In this document: piece by piece, positions 36,994-45,496 of the stretch
How the letters are laid out: each line of letters starts with the position of its first letter
How positions within the stretch are numbered: position 1 is the first letter of the stretch
Assembly (NCBI GenBank): GCA_016929335.1
Contig: JAFGIY010000037.1
Coordinates: forward strand, 1 to 64,000
Reading direction: 5' to 3'
Length of the DNA: 64,000 nt
Origin: Acidobacteriota bacterium
GTDB taxonomy: Bacteria > Acidobacteriota > UBA6911
Notes under the pieces: model-generated
Seen by the model: the letters and a program-made list of their open reading frames with translations, nothing else
What the model was told of the DNA's origin: nothing
The model's database searches: none
Translations under genes and position numbers: made by a program

Positions 36994-37244
36994 GGGGACA
37001 GTCACCAGTGTCCCCATAAAAAGCAATCGACCTCGCCCTGGAAGACGTGGCTTTAGCTTTCCCCCACAGCGGGGCGATTTTTTGATCTCGGGGTCGGCGT
37101 CGGAATCGGTATCAGGGTCGGTTTTTAGCCATGAAACCTATCCATTGTGTTCGCACCTAATATCGTTTCTATTCGACCCTGATACCGATAGCGACCCCGA
37201 CCCCGAAAAAACATTATGGGGACACTGGTGACTGTCCCCCTATT
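36989..37244. mobile_element. MITE-like element with 31-bp perfect terminal inverted repeats
   Basis: The 31 bases at 36989-37019 are exactly inverted at 37214-37244 and contain GGGGGACAGTCACC. Internal arms of GGGGTCGG units at about 37087-37121 and 37172-37206 form a second inverted pair. There is no ORF inside, as in non-autonomous elements. It sits at the junction of two convergent genes, whose stop codons (36991-36993 and 37214-37216) both lie within the repeats. Damaged relatives occur at 16799-17001 and 20503-20541. Confidence 0.85.
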
Positions 37245-38455
37245 GTTTGAAAGGCGATGATCTGCTCGATAATTCTGTTGGCAAACAACTCGTCGTTGAT
37301 GTGACACGGGACTTCTATCACAGGGATGCCGGCGGGCATGACTTTCTTTAAATGCTCCGCAAAAACCGGCGGCAGCGTCAGGTCATGCAAGTGGCCGCGC
37401 TCACTGTCATGCTCCGAGAAACCGTGGAGCGGGATGAAAAAGGCCACAGGCCCCCTGGCCTCGCGTATCAGTCCCGCCATATATTCCGCCACGCGTTTGA
37501 ATTCGCCCGCCTCCGAGCGCACCGCGGTCAGCACTTCATTATGGACATGGTAACGCCTGCCGGGATAGCGTCTCTTCGCATCTTCTTCCGGACCGGCTAC
37601 AATTATGTCGATGCATCCGGGAGCAAAAATTGTCGGGACGCCTTTTTCGAGCGAAGCCTTGCACCGGTCCGGCCCGCCGCTGAATAAACCCTGACTGAGA
37701 TAATCGCTGATCTCAATCAACGAGAGATTGACGACCACGGAAACATCCTGCTCGCGCACGGTCTCATCCATGGTCACTCCGCCGTTCCCCGACGTGTGGA
37801 AGATCATCACTTCGAATCCTCTGCGCTCGACGGCTTCCCGGACTGCCAGGCAGCATTTTTCCGTGACGCTCAACGTCGATATCACGACCAGAGGCTTGCC
37901 GGATGGCGCGATAGGTTTATATCCGTGGGCCATGCCGGAGAGTGCCAGCGCCGCATTCTGAAACACGCGGCGCGAAATGGTATTCAATCCCAGGACATCG
38001 CAGACCGAGTTCATCATCACGATATCCCTGGTTCCCACAAACGGCCGGGTCATCCCGGAGGCCATTGTAGAGATCATCACCTTGGGCAGACCAAACGGAA
38101 ATGTTTTCATGATTGCCGTACCGAGAGCCGTTCCCAGCGACCCGCCGGCGCTGATTATTCCGCTGAATCCCACGCGGTCGTGGAGGGCATGAGCACATGA
38201 GATGGCGCCCTGGATCATGACATCCAGACATTTGGCTTCGTGATGAAGAGCGCGTACTTCCTCTATGGTTTTCCCTGCCGCCGCGGCGATCTGGTCCGGA
38301 GTGATATCGGCGCCTCCGTCAACGCTGCGCCGGATGCTTGCATCGAGGTGGTAAACTTCCAGCCCGCTGTCTTCGAGACACTTCCTGATGAACCGGGCTT
38401 CGGCTTCTTTGGTGTCCAGCGTTATGATCATCAGAACTCTGGGCCGGTTTTTCAT
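37214..38455 (-). CDS. UPF0261/Tm-1-like ATP-binding protein (copy 1)
   Basis: The 413-residue protein belongs to the UPF0261 family. It has MIITLDTKEAEARFIRKCL at the start, ISAGGSLGTALGTAIM and FPFGLPKVMISTMASG in the N-terminal domain, and a C-terminal half with FHTSGNGGVTMDE, IFAPGCIDIIVAG and FIPLHGFSEHDSE. The family includes the ATP-binding domain of tomato Tm-1; bacterial members are of unknown biochemical role and often occur in catabolic clusters. The last residues (SPVSP and the stop) are encoded by the MITE-like terminal repeat, so the native C-terminus may have been changed. A second family member lies at 42014-43288. Confidence 0.88.
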   Translation of the reverse strand: MKNRPRVLMIITLDTKEAEARFIRKCLEDSGLEVYHLDASIRRSVDGGADITPDQIAAAAGKTIEEVRALHHEAKCLDVMIQGAISCAHALHDRVGFSGIISAGGSLGTALGTAIMKTFPFGLPKVMISTMASGMTRPFVGTRDIVMMNSVCDVLGLNTISRRVFQNAALALSGMAHGYKPIAPSGKPLVVISTLSVTEKCCLAVREAVERRGFEVMIFHTSGNGGVTMDETVREQDVSVVVNLSLIEISDYLSQGLFSGGPDRCKASLEKGVPTIFAPGCIDIIVAGPEEDAKRRYPGRRYHVHNEVLTAVRSEAGEFKRVAEYMAGLIREARGPVAFFIPLHGFSEHDSERGHLHDLTLPPVFAEHLKKVMPAGIPVIEVPCHINDELFANRIIEQIIAFQTIGGQSPVSP

Positions 38456-38761
38456 TTCTCCCTCCCAATCAACTCGAGAATTCAGAAATATGTTCCTTAA
38501 CCCAAGGCCACCACGGTCATATAAACCAAAAATTCATGTGGGTCGCGGCTGAAGCCGGGAGAGCCGGCGGGATGTCGAGACTGTCTCAAAAGCCGTAGAA
38601 CAAATGGAAGCGAAGCGCCGATTAAAGCAGGAATGAGGTGAATCACGTGGGTCGCGGCTTCAGCCGCGAACCATCTGATTCACCACATGCCCACCTGAAT
38701 CGGGATCTCGCTTCAATTTATTCAGCAACGTTTGATGCAGCCGCTGAAGGCCGGGACCACA
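38456..38761. other. Intergenic region with REP-like repeats
   Basis: The 306-base gap between the carboxylase subunit and UPF0261 copy 1 contains the REP unit at 38542-38558 and the 108-bp palindrome at 38607-38714, and no coding sequence. Confidence 0.6.
38607..38714. repeat. 108-bp palindromic repeat containing a REP core
   Basis: GAAGCGA at 38607-38613 is inverted at 38708-38714. Inner arms (CCGATT...GGTGAATCA against TGATTCACC...AATCGG) converge on the GTCGCGGCTTCAGCCGCGA core at 38651-38669. A half copy lies at 17737-17800. Confidence 0.75.
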
Positions 38762-40234
38762 TTAACCGCGGCCAGCGGGTGTTACCATAGCAACAGCCGC
38801 GGCAATGGCAGCTATCCTCTTTTTATCATCAGAAAGACCTGCCAGTTTCTCCTGCAGCTGCTTCTGCCCTTCCACGATCTTTTTCATGTCACTCTGCAAG
38901 GTAGTTTCATTTTCTATGAAGTGCGTGCTCAGTTCCCCTTCGACAAAGCGGGCGTTTCGCATGACCGCCTGATGAAAAGGAATATTGGTTTTAACGCCGA
39001 CGATTACGTATTCGTAGAGAGCACGCTGCATTCTGGCGATTGCTTCATCCCGATCGCGGCCCCACGCAATAAGCTTCGATATCATCGGATCATAAAACGG
39101 AGGGATCGTGCAGGAACTGCAGACCCCGCTGTCTACTCGAATCCCTGTGCCGCCGGGAGGATGGTGGTGTTTGATTTTGCCGGGGGAGGGGACGAAGCCG
39201 CTCAGAGGATCTTCCGCATTGATCCGGCATTCTATTGCGCAGCCGTTTATGCTGACATTCTCCTGCCGGATACCAACCGGATTTCCCGAGGCAATTGATA
39301 TCTGCGCCTTAACAATATCAATCCCCGATACCATTTCCGTTACCGGGTGCTCGACCTGGATCCGCGCATTCACTTCCAGAAAGTAGAATCTTCCCTCGGA
39401 TAGAAGGAACTCCACGGTTCCTGCTCCTACATATCCTACGCATTCGGCGGCATTCCTGGCGACATCTCCCATCTCTGCACGCAAATCGGGTGTGAGGGCG
39501 GTGGACGGGGACTCTTCTATCAGTTTCTGGTGCCGCCGTTGAATAGAGCACTCGCGTTCGCCCAGGTGGATCACGTTTCCGCCGGGATCTCCCAGGATCT
39601 GAAACTCAATGTGGCGCGGATTGGATAAATACTTCTCAATGTAAACATCGCCAAGGCCGAAGGTCGTTCTGGCGATAGCCTGAGCCGAATCCAGCGCCTT
39701 TAAAAGCTCCCTATCATCTCTTACGATGGTCATCCCGATTCCCCCTCCGCCTCCGGAGGGCTTGATGATTACGGGATAACCGATCTCCCGGGCTGCTTTC
39801 CCGGCATGATCCCAATCCGCGATGCACTCATGCGTGCCCGGCACAACGGGTATGCCCGCCTTTGCCATTTCGCGTCTTGCTGCCACCTTATCGCCGACGA
39901 GTCTGAGCACTCTGCTCGAAGGTCCGATGAATCGGATTCCCTCACTCTCGCAGGCAGAAGCAAACTCCGGATTTTCCGCCAGGAAACCGTAGCCGGGATG
40001 GATCGCATCCGCTCCACACCTTTTGGCAACATCGATGATTTTCGGGATATTGAGATAGCTTTGCGTTGCCGAAGACGGGCCAATCGGGTAAGCCTCGTCG
40101 GCGTATTTGGCAAACAAGGCGTCCTTATCCGCATCGGAAAACACGGCCACGGAGGCGATACCCATTTCGCGGCACGCTCTCATAACCCGTATCGCTATTT
40201 CCGAACGATTGGCTACGAGGATCCTTTTTATCAT
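38762..40234 (-). CDS. Biotin carboxylase subunit
   Basis: The 490-residue protein is an ATP-grasp biotin carboxylase. It has MIKRILVANRSEIAIRVMRA at the start (ATG 40234 chosen on this universal N-terminus), GYGFLAENPEFA, VIIKPSGGGGGIGM, the EKYLSNPRHIEFQ segment, FLEVNARIQVEHPVTEMVSG and RINAEDP. It carboxylates biotin carried on the partner subunit encoded 64 bases upstream in the same operon. A 40-residue C-terminal tail (about 450-490), rich in Lys and Ala, follows the catalytic core. Together with the downstream-type carboxyltransferase it forms a two-subunit, pyruvate-carboxylase-like enzyme; the substrate is not settled. Confidence 0.92.
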   Translation of the reverse strand: MIKRILVANRSEIAIRVMRACREMGIASVAVFSDADKDALFAKYADEAYPIGPSSATQSYLNIPKIIDVAKRCGADAIHPGYGFLAENPEFASACESEGIRFIGPSSRVLRLVGDKVAARREMAKAGIPVVPGTHECIADWDHAGKAAREIGYPVIIKPSGGGGGIGMTIVRDDRELLKALDSAQAIARTTFGLGDVYIEKYLSNPRHIEFQILGDPGGNVIHLGERECSIQRRHQKLIEESPSTALTPDLRAEMGDVARNAAECVGYVGAGTVEFLLSEGRFYFLEVNARIQVEHPVTEMVSGIDIVKAQISIASGNPVGIRQENVSINGCAIECRINAEDPLSGFVPSPGKIKHHHPPGGTGIRVDSGVCSSCTIPPFYDPMISKLIAWGRDRDEAIARMQRALYEYVIVGVKTNIPFHQAVMRNARFVEGELSTHFIENETTLQSDMKKIVEGQKQLQEKLAGLSDDKKRIAAIAAAVAMVTPAGRG

Positions 40235-40247
40235 GCTCTGTTTCCTT

Positions 40248-40301
40248 CGAGTCTCTGGGCCTTGGAGTCTTCGAGTAAATCTCGAAAGCTCAAAGCCTCT
40301 A
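40248..40301. repeat. Palindromic repeat, GAGTCTT/AAGACTC family
   Basis: Inverted units CCTTGGAGTCTTCGAG and CTCGAAAGCTCAAAGCC fill most of the gap between the carboxyltransferase stop and the biotin carboxylase start. Confidence 0.6.
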
Positions 40302-42017
40302 GGCAATCACCATCAGGACGCTTTCCGCATCGATGATTTCACCTTCGTTCACCAGAATCTCTTTGACCATTCCGCTTCGGGGTGAATGAATCGGCCGGCG
40401 CATTTTCATGGCCTCGACGACGGCGACCTGATCTCCTTTGCCGACGCGATCGCCCACCTTCACCTCCAGCGAAAGCACCAATCCTGCCATGTCGCATACC
40501 ACGGCTCCTTCCGGCAAGGTCTTCGGCTCCGCCTTCGCCGCTTCAACGGTTGCTTTCATATCATCCTGGCGCGGCAGGATCCTTACGTTGAAAATTTCGC
40601 CATCCACTTCCACGCTGAATTCTCCCGGCAAGGACGCAGCTTGCGGAGATGCGACAGGCTCTGCAACGGCAACCTGTTTTTTCGATTCAGTTTTCCTGAC
40701 CGGTTTCCCGGGAATCAATATCTTAAGCAGGAGATCGTCATCGGAGAGTTCAGGCCCGATTTCCCGGCGCAATTCTTCGACGGATTTCAAATACCCTTCC
40801 GGTTTCCAATTCAGAAATTCCTTCGTTCTCGGCAGGCTCATGATCCTGTCCATGACTTCAGGATCGACAGGAACAACCGGCGGCCCGTAGTATTGAAGGG
40901 CGTATTTGATGGTTTCATCCGGAATCTTCTTATACCTTTCGCCCGAAACCACATTTTCCATCGCCTGGACGCCCACAATCTGGGAGTAGGGAGTTGCCAT
41001 CACCGGATATCCGAATTCCTTGCGGACATGAATGACTTCCTCGAGGATCTCGTTCAGGCGGTGCTCCATTCCCAGTTCCCTGAGCTGCCGCGTCAGATTG
41101 GTCATCATGCCGCCGGGCACCTGATGGTCGAAATGAAAAAGGTCGTATTCCCTCGGCACGCCAACGGGCAGATGCTCCTTTTCGGCGATCTTTCTAAAAT
41201 GAGCCGAAACCGATGCAAGCGCGTCTTCATTCAGATCCGATGAGAAGCCGAGACGGCGGGCGTTTCGCAGAATGGTTTCCGTCGCAGGCATTGAAGTGCC
41301 GTTGGCCAGAGGCGTCACTGCCGTGTGGACGGTGGTCACGCCGCACTGGATGGCTTCCAGATAGCACAGCGGCGCAAGCCCGGAATTGCAGTGCGAATGG
41401 AATTCGAGAGGGATCCCCTCGCAGTTCCGCTCGACAATAGAGATCAATTCGCGAGTGCGCTGCGGGGTGATGATGCCGGAAGCGTCTTCGATCATGATGC
41501 GGTCCACACACTCTTTTGTGGACGCAATCAGCCGGACCTTTTGCGCCCAATGATCATTCGTATGAGCAGGACTGGATGTGTACATGAGGGCTGTTACAAC
41601 CTCCGCCCCTTCCGCTTTGGCGATCTGCGCGAAGTAACGGAATCTCTCGACGTTCTCCTGATAGTCGCAAATCCAGAAGCTTTTAATTCCGTTGGCAACA
41701 GAGCGCTTGATCCAGAGCGATATGATGTTTCGCGGCGTACTGAGATCGAATGACGACAGGCTCGCGGTCTGGTAGGAGCCGCGCAGAGGAGTCTTCGGCA
41801 TCAGCCCGGAAAGAATCCGGATTCTCTCCCATGGATCCTCGTTGTGATTGCGAACCTGGATCGTAAAAGCCTGGGAACCGACCGTTGCGATAGCCCTGTA
41901 ACCAACCTTGTCCATCGTCTCCGCGATTGGTGCAATATGATCGGTCCGCATCATCAATCCCCAGAGGCTCTGCTGGGCATCCCGAATGGTCTGATCCACA
42001 AAATCGATCCTGCTCAT
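40299..42017 (-). CDS. Carboxyltransferase with C-terminal biotin carrier domain
   Basis: The 572-residue protein has a TIM-barrel carboxyltransferase domain: RIDFVDQTIRDAQQSLWG (the family normally reads D-T-T-L-R-D), then LEFHSHCNSGLAPLCYL with the metal-binding HxH and NGTSMPATE. A linker with a conserved PYSQIVGVQAMENV follows, and a C-terminal biotinyl domain with VVEAMKMRRPIHS, whose Lys is biotinylated. It transfers the carboxyl group from biotin to an acceptor, in the pyruvate carboxylase B / oxaloacetate decarboxylase alpha group. The altered D-Q-T at the active site and W-rich segments leave the substrate open. It overlaps UPF0261 copy 2 by 4 bp and is followed by biotin carboxylase. 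Confidence 0.9.
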   Translation of the reverse strand: MSRIDFVDQTIRDAQQSLWGLMMRTDHIAPIAETMDKVGYRAIATVGSQAFTIQVRNHNEDPWERIRILSGLMPKTPLRGSYQTASLSSFDLSTPRNIISLWIKRSVANGIKSFWICDYQENVERFRYFAQIAKAEGAEVVTALMYTSSPAHTNDHWAQKVRLIASTKECVDRIMIEDASGIITPQRTRELISIVERNCEGIPLEFHSHCNSGLAPLCYLEAIQCGVTTVHTAVTPLANGTSMPATETILRNARRLGFSSDLNEDALASVSAHFRKIAEKEHLPVGVPREYDLFHFDHQVPGGMMTNLTRQLRELGMEHRLNEILEEVIHVRKEFGYPVMATPYSQIVGVQAMENVVSGERYKKIPDETIKYALQYYGPPVVPVDPEVMDRIMSLPRTKEFLNWKPEGYLKSVEELRREIGPELSDDDLLLKILIPGKPVRKTESKKQVAVAEPVASPQAASLPGEFSVEVDGEIFNVRILPRQDDMKATVEAAKAEPKTLPEGAVVCDMAGLVLSLEVKVGDRVGKGDQVAVVEAMKMRRPIHSPRSGMVKEILVNEGEIIDAESVLMVIA

Positions 42018-43288
42018 GAATCCTTGCTCCTCCATGCATCCGCCAGGGCGCGAACCACAGCGCTGGCGAATTCCGGGCTGTTAATTTCCGCATCCACTTC
42101 GATGATATCGATTGCCGGATCCAGCCGCTTTCTTAAAGCGATCCCAAACACCTTGTCCGAGGCAGGATCGCACAGCGGCGCTCCCTCCGCGCTCAAAGAG
42201 GAAAAACCCCGTAGGGGGATGACAACCTTGACCCTTTTTTTGTTTATGTATCCGTTCAGTTTTTCCGCAGCGGCCGTTGCGATATATTCCAATTCCCCGG
42301 CGCTCATCCTGGCCTGAACTCTTGGAGGTTCCTGTATATAAAGCTTCCTTTCCGCAAGTTTCCTCGACACCCAGACGGGATCATTCGTGTCTTTTCTTTC
42401 CAACGGACCGCAACTGATGATGTCGAAACCTCCGGGACAAAAGATGTAGGGAATCGGGATCTTTGCAGCAAGATCCAGGCGGCCCGGTCCGGAAATTCCC
42501 CTGTTCCCTCCCAGGAGATATTCGCTGAATGCTCCGGGAACAAGATCGATGAACGCCTTGAAAATTCCCTGAGGAACAAGCTCCATTGCGGCCTGGTCGC
42601 CAAGCCCGGTTGCATGAAACGATACAATCTCGAAGTCCGTCTCCAGCATCTCGCGGATGTAATGCGCACCTTTATCGCAGAAGCCGAATTCCGTTATTGC
42701 GATGGAGGGTTTCTGCGCCGACTTCGCCGTTTCACGCATCTCCACCATGCCCGAGATTGCGTTGGCGCCGTTGACGGCGAGTGTCCGGACCAGAGCATTC
42801 ATGCCGACAGTATCCACGACGGCATGCATTACGGTGATATCTTTGACGGCAAAATATCCGGCAAACTGCTCCGCGTGGATGGGCAAGGCTACTGCACTGG
42901 AGATAAGAAGCTTCGGTATGCCGAAAGGCAATGCCTTCATAGCGGGCAGCGCTATGAGAGCACCCGTCATTCCTGAAACGGCAAGGATCCCTTCCAGTTC
43001 TCCACTATCATGAAGAGCCGCAACTTCTTTCGACAGCCCTTCAGCCATGATGGAAATTACCTTTTGCCTCTGCCCCATGAGCATTCCTTCAACCCCTTCT
43101 TCCGGGCCGCCGGCCAACCGGACCAGTTCAAGGGAACTCACATCGGGCTTGAGTGAAGGCATAATCGCTCCGGTCCCAATGCTGATATCGATCAATAAAA
43201 CACGGTGGCCCCTTTTTTCAATTTGGCTCTTAATGGTTCTCAGGGCTTCTTCTCTCTCATCCAGCATCCCAACGACTGCAATAGACAT
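42014..43288 (-). CDS. UPF0261/Tm-1-like protein (copy 2), first gene of the carboxylase operon
   Basis: The 424-residue protein starts at ATG 43288 (AGGAC upstream); an in-frame start 49 codons earlier lacks family sequence. Family features are MSIAVVGMLDEREEAL, MKALPFGIPKLLISSAVALP, FCPGGFDIISCGP and VVIPLRGFSSLSAEG. It is only distantly similar to copy 1. A 4-bp overlap ties it to the carboxyltransferase gene, so a UPF0261 protein is an integral part of this operon. Its role could be substrate activation or regulation of the pathway (inference). Biochemical activity of the family is not established. Confidence 0.87.
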   Translation of the reverse strand: MSIAVVGMLDEREEALRTIKSQIEKRGHRVLLIDISIGTGAIMPSLKPDVSSLELVRLAGGPEEGVEGMLMGQRQKVISIMAEGLSKEVAALHDSGELEGILAVSGMTGALIALPAMKALPFGIPKLLISSAVALPIHAEQFAGYFAVKDITVMHAVVDTVGMNALVRTLAVNGANAISGMVEMRETAKSAQKPSIAITEFGFCDKGAHYIREMLETDFEIVSFHATGLGDQAAMELVPQGIFKAFIDLVPGAFSEYLLGGNRGISGPGRLDLAAKIPIPYIFCPGGFDIISCGPLERKDTNDPVWVSRKLAERKLYIQEPPRVQARMSAGELEYIATAAAEKLNGYINKKRVKVVIPLRGFSSLSAEGAPLCDPASDKVFGIALRKRLDPAIDIIEVDAEINSPEFASAVVRALADAWRSKDS

Positions 43289-43547
43289 GTGTCCTGCCTT
43301 AATGATGTGCCGCGAAGTGAAGATGGTGGCGCTGCAAAAATCACTGAACGCCGATCTGCACAAGTTGTTACTTTGATATTCTGCAGTGCCGCAGTTGTCA
43401 ATATAAAAGAGGCTTAGGAAATCAAAGCAAGCCACGAATTACGCGAATTATCACAGGCAAGGGATATCACTTGACCGGATGGATTTGTTGAGCCATCCTC
43501 ACAAATGCTTTTGCCTTCAAAACGCAAGCGATGAAAGAGAGGCATTC

Positions 43548-43904
43548 ATGCACGCCGTGCTTATCACCGGTCGGTCAACCAATCAAGGCCGGCACATCAA
43601 TATCGGGAAGGATACCGCAGAGTATCGGGCGATGGTAAGCACGCTGTCGATGAATGAGCTCGATCTTGCCGGCCTGGGACTCAAGCCGGGAATGCAGGTG
43701 CGCGTACGCAGCGAGTGGGGCGAGGCCATTTTTCAATGCAATCAGGATGACCTTCCCCCCGGAATCGTCTTTGCCCTGTACGGGCCCCCTACCAGCGCCT
43801 TGATGGGAGGCGAAACCGGCGGTACGGGCATGCCGCTGCAAAAGGGGTTCGAGGTTGAGATCGATGCGGTGGTACAAGCGGCGGACAAGCCGGAAGGAAC
43901 ATAG
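43548..43904 (+). CDS. FwdD/FhcD-like molybdopterin-dinucleotide-binding subunit
   Basis: The 118-residue protein starts at ATG 43548 with AGAGAGG upstream. It matches subunit D of formylmethanofuran dehydrogenase: VLITGRSTNQGRHINIGKDT at the start, MSTLSMNELDLAGLGLKPGM-like spacing (cited in part), RVRSEWGEAIFQC, and ALYGPPTSALMGGETGGTGMP. The last segment is the pterin-binding motif. It would pair with the subunit B encoded next to hold the W/Mo-bis-pterin cofactor. The length agrees with archaeal FwdD (about 130). It begins a D-B-C gene order. Confidence 0.87.
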   Translation: MHAVLITGRSTNQGRHINIGKDTAEYRAMVSTLSMNELDLAGLGLKPGMQVRVRSEWGEAIFQCNQDDLPPGIVFALYGPPTSALMGGETGGTGMPLQKGFEVEIDAVVQAADKPEGT

Positions 43905-43921
43905 AAAGGAGCCGGGCAGCC

Positions 43922-44092
43922 ATGGCGACTTCGCGAGCATCAGACAAAGAATCCATACGACAGGAAAATATCCTTGCGGAACCGGAATCGCCGTTCCAGA
44001 GCGATGACAGCGTAGCATGGGAAGCGGCTGACGAAAATCTATGGATCCCATACCGGATCCGCGGCAGCTGGCGCGGTGGAGTTCTGGGATGA
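43922..44092 (+). CDS. Small ORF between FwdD and FwdB, uncertain
   Basis: ATG 43922 with GAAAGGAG upstream opens a 56-codon frame ending in TGA. From about 44016 to 44162 another frame is open and ends in ATGA overlapping the FwdB start, so the two might be pieces of one frameshifted small gene that was coupled to fwdB. Neither piece resembles a known Fwd subunit. No amidohydrolase (FwdA) sequence is present. Treat as hypothetical. Confidence 0.35.
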   Translation: MATSRASDKESIRQENILAEPESPFQSDDSVAWEAADENLWIPYRIRGSWRGGVLG

Positions 44093-44158
44093 GCTTTTAA
44101 AACCACACCCCGTGCGGGCAAAAAATAGGATGCCAGACACTTTGAGGAGAATCGAACG

Positions 44159-45484
44159 ATGACGGTTGTTCCTCACGCAGTTTGCACTTTCTGTGGCTGC
44201 ACTTGCGACGACATCGAATTGCACACGGAGGGGGCCCGGATTGTCAAAGCCAGAAATGCATGCAGGCTGGGAGAATCCTGGTTCACTCATCACACGGCTG
44301 AAGCCGACTATCCGGAAGCCTTGATCGACGGGGAACCGGCTTCGCTGGAAGCGGGAGTGGAAGCGGCCGCAGATTTTCTCGCGCGCGCCGATTACCCGTT
44401 GATCTACGGCCTCAGCAATCTGACGTGCGAGGCGCAACGCAACGCGGTGGAACTGGCGGAAAGCCTCGGCGGAGTCATCGACAGCCATTCCTCCCTCTGA
44501 CATGGCCCAACGGAAATAGCCACCCAGTTGGGAGGCAAACCCGCGGCGACGCTCGGCGAAATTAAAAACAGAGCAGACCTGGTGATTTTCTGGGGAGCAA
44601 ATCCTGCGGAGTGCCATCCACGGCATTTCATGCGCTACTCATTGACCGCGAAGGGCATGTTTGTTCCCAACGGCCGGAAAGACCGCACGATGGTTCTGGT
44701 GGATATCCGCCGTACGCCGAGCGCGCGCGCAGCGGATATTTTCCTGCAGATCCGTCCAAGCAAAGACTTTGAGGTGATCACGGCTCTGCGGGCTCTGGTT
44801 AAAGGACGCCGCATCAACGCTGAAAGCCTCGCCGACACCGGCCTTACGCTGGAACAACTGCAGGATCTTGTAGATCGCATGAAACGGGCCCGCTACGGCG
44901 CCATCTTCTTCGGCATGGGCCTCACCATGACACGCGGCAAGCATTTGAACTCCTCGGCAATACTGACACTGGGAGCGGAGCTGACTCAGTTTACACGCTT
45001 CGTGGCCATGCCGTTGCGCGGGCACGGGAATGTGACGGGAGCGGATGCCGTTACAACATGGTTGACAGCCTATCCTTTCGGCATCGACTTCAGCCGCGGT
45101 TATCCAAGATATAATCCCGGAGAGTTTACGGCCATCGATCTGCTGTCGCGCGGCGAAGTCGATGCCGTCATGGTTCTGGCGGCGGATCCGGGCGCTACAA
45201 TGCCGGGGCCTGCAATCCATCACCTGACGCGCGTGCCCACGATTGTGCTCGATCCCAAAGTCACGCATACAAGCCGGCTCGCGCGCGTGCATATCACAAC
45301 AGCCCCAACCGGCATCTGCGCACCGGGGACCGTCTACCGCATGGACGAGATTCCTTTGCAGCTCCGGCCGGCACTGCAATCGCCCTATCCGACCGATGAA
45401 GAGGCGATCCGGCGCATTCAAAAAGCCGTCCAGGCAAAAATTTCGAATGAAGACAATAAGGCAGCGGGAAAGCTCCGGGAATAG
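44159..45484 (+). CDS. fwdB: FwdB/FhcB-like formylmethanofuran dehydrogenase subunit B, selenoprotein (Sec114)
   Basis: Read through one UGA (44498-44500), this is a 441-residue protein. Residues 9-35 hold the [4Fe-4S] Cys set (CTFCGCTCDD, then NAC). The sequence SHSSL is followed by U114-H-G-P and then in-frame TEIATQLGGKPAATLGEIKNRADLVIFWGANPAECHPRHF, quoted in parts. In archaeal FwdB the residue at this site is the Cys or Sec that binds tungsten or molybdenum (Cys118 in the known structure). Later segments such as MTRGKHLNSSAIL and LAADPGATMPGPAIHH belong to the same fold. The frame is identical on both sides, so a split or frameshifted gene is unlikely. Partners are FwdD (upstream) and FwdC (12 bases downstream). 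Confidence 0.9.
44498..44500 (+). other. Recoded UGA (selenocysteine codon) in FwdB
   Basis: TGA lies between a Leu codon and His-Gly-Pro codons. A candidate SECIS stem pairs CCCAAC (44506-44511) with GTTGGG (44527-44532) around a 15-base loop, starting five bases after the UGA. Pairing was found by eye and not folded. Confidence 0.88.
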
Positions 45485-45496
45485 GGAGAGGAGAGA

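Noticed and set aside
44090-44092. TGA at the end of the 56-codon ORF as a Sec codon
   Set aside because: Only 11 codons follow before a TAG, and no conserved motif surrounds it.
44498-44528. Annotating FwdB as two genes (44159-44500 and 44528-45484)
   Set aside because: The second part begins with no ribosome site inside a conserved domain, and the gap codes U-H-G-P and nine codons expected for one FwdB protein.
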